Origin: Saxidomus purpurata
Taxonomy: Eukaryota; Mollusca; Bivalvia; Venerida; Veneridae
Assembly (NCBI GenBank): GCA_022818135.1
Contig: JAFMSR010000017.1
Coordinates: 40,293,686 to 40,357,685, forward strand
DNA: 64,000 bases
Reading direction: 5' to 3'
Below are positions 59,697 through 64,000 of this stretch, piece after piece. How positions within the stretch are numbered: the first letter of the stretch is position 1; every line of letters starts with the position of its first letter. A model generated the notes under the pieces. That model had not been told where the DNA came from and did not search any database. It worked only from the letters and a program-made list of their open reading frames with translations. A program made the position numbers and the translations under genes.

Positions 59697-60207
59697 CAAC
59701 GTCAATTTAATTGTGCAAAGAAGTTTCTGCTTCCTATCATCTGCTATTAACCAGGTTGCAATAGGCAACATATTAGACTCTCAGGTAGATATTAAAATAG
59801 TTCACGCCAGAGAAGACATTTTATTTATCCTAGACACACGCATGATGTGACCACCAGTGGAACCCAAAGTTATACAAATAAAAATAAATATGCAATTACA
59901 TTTTATCTCAGATGCCATTCAAATATAATTCAGTCCGTTGTCTCGAGTTACACAGACTTTTATCCGGCCATCATTAATTCATGATTCAAATTTTTCTATA
60001 AACCATCACCAGGTCGTGACGAAGAATAAAAGCAAGGCACTTGATAAGCAATCGTTCTTTGATAGAATAAACATGTTCAAAGCGATCTGTGTATAAACTT
60101 GAAAAAATACTTCTAACGCACTTAATATCGTTTCTGATTAGTTACATATTCTAAATTTTAATCGGTAAAATAATATATTTATATAGTCGGAAAATCAACG
60201 CTGTTTT
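59697..60207. other. no recognised feature
   Basis: AT-rich sequence without visible structure. Confidence 0.4.
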
Positions 60208-60384
60208 GATTATCGCACACACATTATATGTTAGAATATGATTGGCTACATTTATTTAGTAATTGTGACATTTGCGACCGTATATATGTTTTAATGGTCG
60301 CAAACAGTATTAACGGCTCCCGCTAACGTTAAAAATACTTGCCACCATTAAAAATCGTATATTAAGTCACATATTCAAAACCAA
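60208..60384 (+). repeat. GCGAC repeat, second copy
   Basis: TTTGCGACCGTATATATG, TTTTAATGGTCGCAAACAGT and ACGGCTCCCGCTAACG match the reverse complement of the nested copy at 42.1 kb. The GTCGCAAA/TTTGCGAC arms can pair. Confidence 0.6.
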
Positions 60385-60960
60385 AATATCAGTTTCTTTA
60401 TACTTTAAATCAGAATGTTTAAAGTAAAATGTACTTTATTTGGCTGTTAGACTGTTAGCGTAAGTGAAATGATATTTTGTGCTTTACGAGATTTTTGAAA
60501 TATTTTGAAACAAAAAAATGTATCTTGAAAACTGTACAGGATATCAGCAGTATTAATGTTTTTGATTCAACAAAATTATCAAATGTCTTAGTAGAAGTTT
60601 TCCTGATACAGCAAAAAGATCATTTTGTAAACTAAGCATTGTTACTTGATGGCTTTCGTTGTGTCACACCTTGACAAAATTAGCACTGTAAACACTGCAT
60701 TTTGTCTTATTCTGAATCATTCATTAAAAGATACGATTGCATGTATTAGAGACCAACCAATGTAAAGTTTATAAACATCTCTTCCACAAAGCCGATGTTT
60801 ACATCAAGTGTTTTAATTACCATGGTATACTGATACAAGCGACAGGCGTATTTTGTATTTTATGACAATTTTAGCTCTTGTTTAACAAACCAGCTAATTA
60901 TTATGTACATAATGATTAGTAAACACAATTATCGTATAAACATAATCTTCTTGCACATGG

Positions 60961-61329
60961 AAATTAAGCAAAAGGTGTCAGCATATACAGAAACGATGAA
61001 TTAAACGTGTAAGAAGGATACATTAGATGGGTCTGAAAGTTATGCAAGTCTTTTTATGTGTCGTACTTAATGGAATAAGAGCTTACATAAGTTCTATAGG
61101 TGTGAATTAAGTCAAACAAAGATTGGCATAAAATAAAAGTTTATGTAATGATCTATGCAAAAGGGCAGCATTTATAGAAACGATGGATTAAACGTGTAAG
61201 ACGGATACATTAGATTGGTCTTAAAGTTATGCAAGTGTTTTTATGTGTCGTACTTATGGAAGTGATAGCTTACTTAAGTTTAAGTCAATCAAAGATTGGC
61301 ATAAAATAAAAGTTTATGTTATGATTATT
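60961..61329 (+). repeat. ~185-bp tandem duplication
   Basis: Two units (60961-61149 and 61150-61329) share AAACGATGRATTAAACGTGT, GTTATGCAAGTSTTTTTATG and GATTGGCATAAAATAAAAGT. They are about 85% identical with small deletions. Confidence 0.9.
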
Positions 61330-61693
61330 AGATTGAAAGGTGTGACATTCCAGTTGCATGCAATCTTCATTTTCTTGAAGTCATTTACTAAGTCGATCAA
61401 GGAAGATAAATAAATATGTAGCTAAGTATCTAAACACTGCTTGAAGTTAATTATTCTAAGCACCCGTCTGGCATTATATTTGTCGAAAGTAATGCCCAAG
61501 AAATGTACGGATATAGAACGTATTTAGACAATATTTGTTTCCAGTTTCAAGATTTCATGAGCAATCATCTTTGAAAGGGATGACAAGTCAAGCCAGCATT
61601 GTGCCGATATAGCAATGTCTTATATTTAATTATATCCTGTTGCGTGTTGAGGTGTTATTGCGAGTTTAAACTGTCTTTATTTTATGTTTTTCA

Positions 61694-61770
61694 GTGGTCT
61701 ATCGAAATATAACGGTGAATTATATTCCGATAAACTCACTGTACATTCAGTGAAAATTATCGAAATATTC
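61694..61770 (-). repeat. ACGTCA repeat, end fragment
   Basis: TGGTCTATCGAAATATAACG and GATAAACTCACTGTACATTC match the reverse complement of 55005-55071. Confidence 0.65.
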
Positions 61771-62045
61771 TACCAAAGACAAAATGTTGTTTGGCATCTG
61801 AAATGTTTGATTTTGCAATAAAAACTAGGTATATACTAAGTCTACTAATCAAATTTCAAGCTCCTGAGAACACTTTGGTATCAAAGACGAAGTCTGCACT
61901 GACAAAACACATATCAATAACTATTTCGTAAAATGACATCTATTTTACTTCTTTTAAATCCATTTTGAAAATACATCAAATAACTATTATCTACAATTTC
62001 ATAAAAAAAAACATCGAAGGAAAAGTAAGAAAACGATTTAATTGG

Positions 62046-62182
62046 CAAAAACGAGTTTGTAATTGGGATCGCCACAGGTTATAGACATGTTACAGACTTT
62101 ATCGAGATCTGTAGTCAATGAGGTGATTGATGGAGCTGGCACGTGTTCAGCACGAGAGAAGCCCGTCTCATTAACGTGCAAT
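62046..62182 (+). repeat. local duplicate block X, copy 3
   Basis: GAGTTTGTAATTGGGATCGC, CCACAGGTTATAGACATGTT, ACAGAC and GTCTCATTAACGTGCA correspond to the blocks at 54.5 and 59.2 kb. It is the most diverged of the three. Confidence 0.5.
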
Positions 62183-64000
62183 AGCGCGTCCCTGTAACTC
62201 CTGTAACCACTTAAACCAACGTCATAACTCTTACCAATTAATTCTAAAAGTCTTAAAATACAATATAGTGATCATTGCTTTTATTCAAAAACGCAGGAAG
62301 GAAAAAAACAAATATTGAAAATATGGTTAGAAAATACTATGTATGAAACACAGTCACTAAACATTGTTTATTATTTAGAGGAATTAAAAGTTCTATACTA
62401 GTAGCCAATAAAATAATGTCCATATTACACTTTGGTCAAGAGTTTGGATGCTTTTACCTTAAAACGCCAAACTTATTTGAAAAAAAACGTAAAAGATGAA
62501 TTATACTGTACTGAGCTATTTCGCTTATTAGCGAACAGAAATGCAACAAATTTTAATGAATAGGCGGAATATCCAATTTTGACCAGAATAGTAAAAACAA
62601 ATTTACCTATGTTCCAAAGAAATTAAAACCGTTGTACAGATACGTATATTTATTCCTTGTCAATATTTACTTATAAAAGCAGTAAAAGGCCGTTTACCAA
62701 AATCAAGGTGGTAACCCTTGTTATAATAAATTTGATTTGTGAGAAATTATTGTAAATCCAGCGCTCCTTCAAGCCACTTGGTAGCGGTAATACAGACAGT
62801 TAGAGGATAGTCAATAGGGTCTTTGATACGTATAAATCTCAAGTTAAATTATGTCAACACTGACAGAGATAAAAGCAGAGTGCTTTGCAATTGCAATGAA
62901 AATTATTTGTAATAGATTTAGCAATGGAGATCTCTGAAACAAAGAATAACGAAAACATCCTCCGACTGTTCACTAGGTTTCTATCTGCTGTTCGCAAAGA
63001 ATAATACTAAATCCAATGTCTTCATGTCCCTAAACACGGACATAAGCATATCTCAATTATGTGACCTAGGAATAATAATATAATGAAATCAATTACATGT
63101 TGTATAAGCTTTTCGAATACCAAAGACAAAGGAAGCTTTTTCAAGATGTATTGTCTGACTTAGCTACTGATTTACGTAAACACTAAAGCCGGTTAAAGTA
63201 AATCTAGCATAACTGATACCGAAAATATCGCTTTAAATTGCATGCAACGCAGAAAAAGCAGCTGCCTCGGTTTTTTTCGGCCTATAAATGAGTTCTTATG
63301 AAGACATTATATCGCCTATAAAATAGTGTACAGCTGTAGCATTGTTGTAAGTCAGCTGCCAGGTTAGTTTCTTCTAAAGCTTAATGCTAGTAAAAGTGAT
63401 GCAACAGAGCTGGAATCAGGTCACATTGTCACTTTTACTTTGATCTGTATTGTTCCGGTGATGATGAAGAAATTACTATCCGAATTTTCAAATTAAGATA
63501 GAAAGACTCAAAGGCAACTAAAGTAAATTTTTGCGATTTCTTCACATTTCATCATAATTTCATATTTTACCATTGCTATGATGTATTGTATTATGTTCCC
63601 GCAGTAAACTTAAGAAAGATAACTCCCTCTCCGCTTTAAGGGAACAAGGGCAATCCTGTGACAATCTTATGTAGTAAACATATCGTATGATGTCAGATAT
63701 GAAGTTTTTGTGCTACGAAATCTTACTATTTATTACACTTGCTTCAACTTGTTTTAACGAGAACAAATTGAGTATGAATTATGTCCCTTTTCAACTAAAT
63801 TCACCGTTACAAGAGCCCTGTATCTCTTGAAGATGTCGTTAAGGTAAGGCCACCAATGACCCATAGCCAACAAATCCTTTTAGCAGTTCTGAGATTGGCG
63901 ACATTTTTGTATCAATTCTGCCATTATAATTATGTCTTCACTTGTTCTTTGATACTGAAATGTATTTTAAAACGTTCAACCACCTTGCTAATGATTACGT
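62183..64000. other. no recognised feature
   Basis: 1.8 kb of AT-rich DNA to the window edge. No repeat family of this window and no coding signal was recognised. Confidence 0.4.

Noticed and set aside
1..64000. Prokaryotic-style systems such as CRISPR arrays, operons or defence islands
   Set aside because: The minisatellites lack a repeat-unique-spacer layout, there are no adjoining genes, and every recognisable element is of eukaryotic type.

Overview
The window looks like intergenic nuclear DNA from an AT-rich animal genome. I find no intact host gene, no multi-exon gene model I can defend, no rRNA or functional tRNA gene, and nothing prokaryotic (no operons, no CRISPR array). Nearly every open reading frame is short and at a frequency expected by chance in DNA of about one-third GC. 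The recognisable content is transposable elements, their non-autonomous derivatives, minisatellites and local duplications. The mix (Tc1-like transposon, several TTAA-targeting MITE families, three tRNA-derived SINE families, LINE 3' scraps, foldback elements) fits a marine invertebrate, most plausibly a bivalve mollusc. That assignment is inference from repeat style and was not checked against any database.

Layout. 0-14 kb: a decayed TTAA MITE, a head-to-head double MITE (1.5-2.2 kb), a LINE remnant (5.2 kb), an almost intact 1.6 kb Tc1-like DD34E transposon (6.2-7.8 kb), a second TTAA MITE family (9.9 kb), and a MITE-in-MITE nest (10.55-11.26 kb). 13-23 kb: three elements built from TTTCGT/ACGAAA palindromes, two tRNA-derived SINE types, a complete TTAA MITE (16.0 kb), a 28-bp minisatellite, a pogo-like MITE and a 190-bp hairpin element (20.6 kb). 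25-34 kb: a degenerate minisatellite, a homopolymer tract that may be an assembly fault, two more MITE nests, and a SINE with perfect target duplications inside a foldback element (33.5-34.0 kb). 34-46 kb is mostly featureless, apart from short tandem repeats and a nest at 41.8-42.4 kb. 46-53 kb holds another TTAA MITE, a 44-bp minisatellite, a LINE 3' fragment, a 750-bp terminal-inverted-repeat element, and a ~40-bp minisatellite on whose strands long spurious reading frames occur. 54-62 kb is a patchwork of local duplications (copies at 54.5, 59.2 and 62.0 kb; 55.5 and 57.0 kb; and a tandem pair at 61 kb).

An unusual segment within the duplicated region, at 58.1-58.8 kb, is GC-richer, strongly C-biased and CGA-rich, and is bounded by ~36-bp inverted repeats. 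It is the best candidate in the window for an undescribed element. No element encodes an intact transposase or reverse transcriptase, so all would depend on enzymes supplied from elsewhere. The nesting gives a relative chronology: host DNA, then TTAA-B MITEs and foldbacks, then TTAA-A MITEs and the GCGAC repeat, then SINE and hAT-like insertions.
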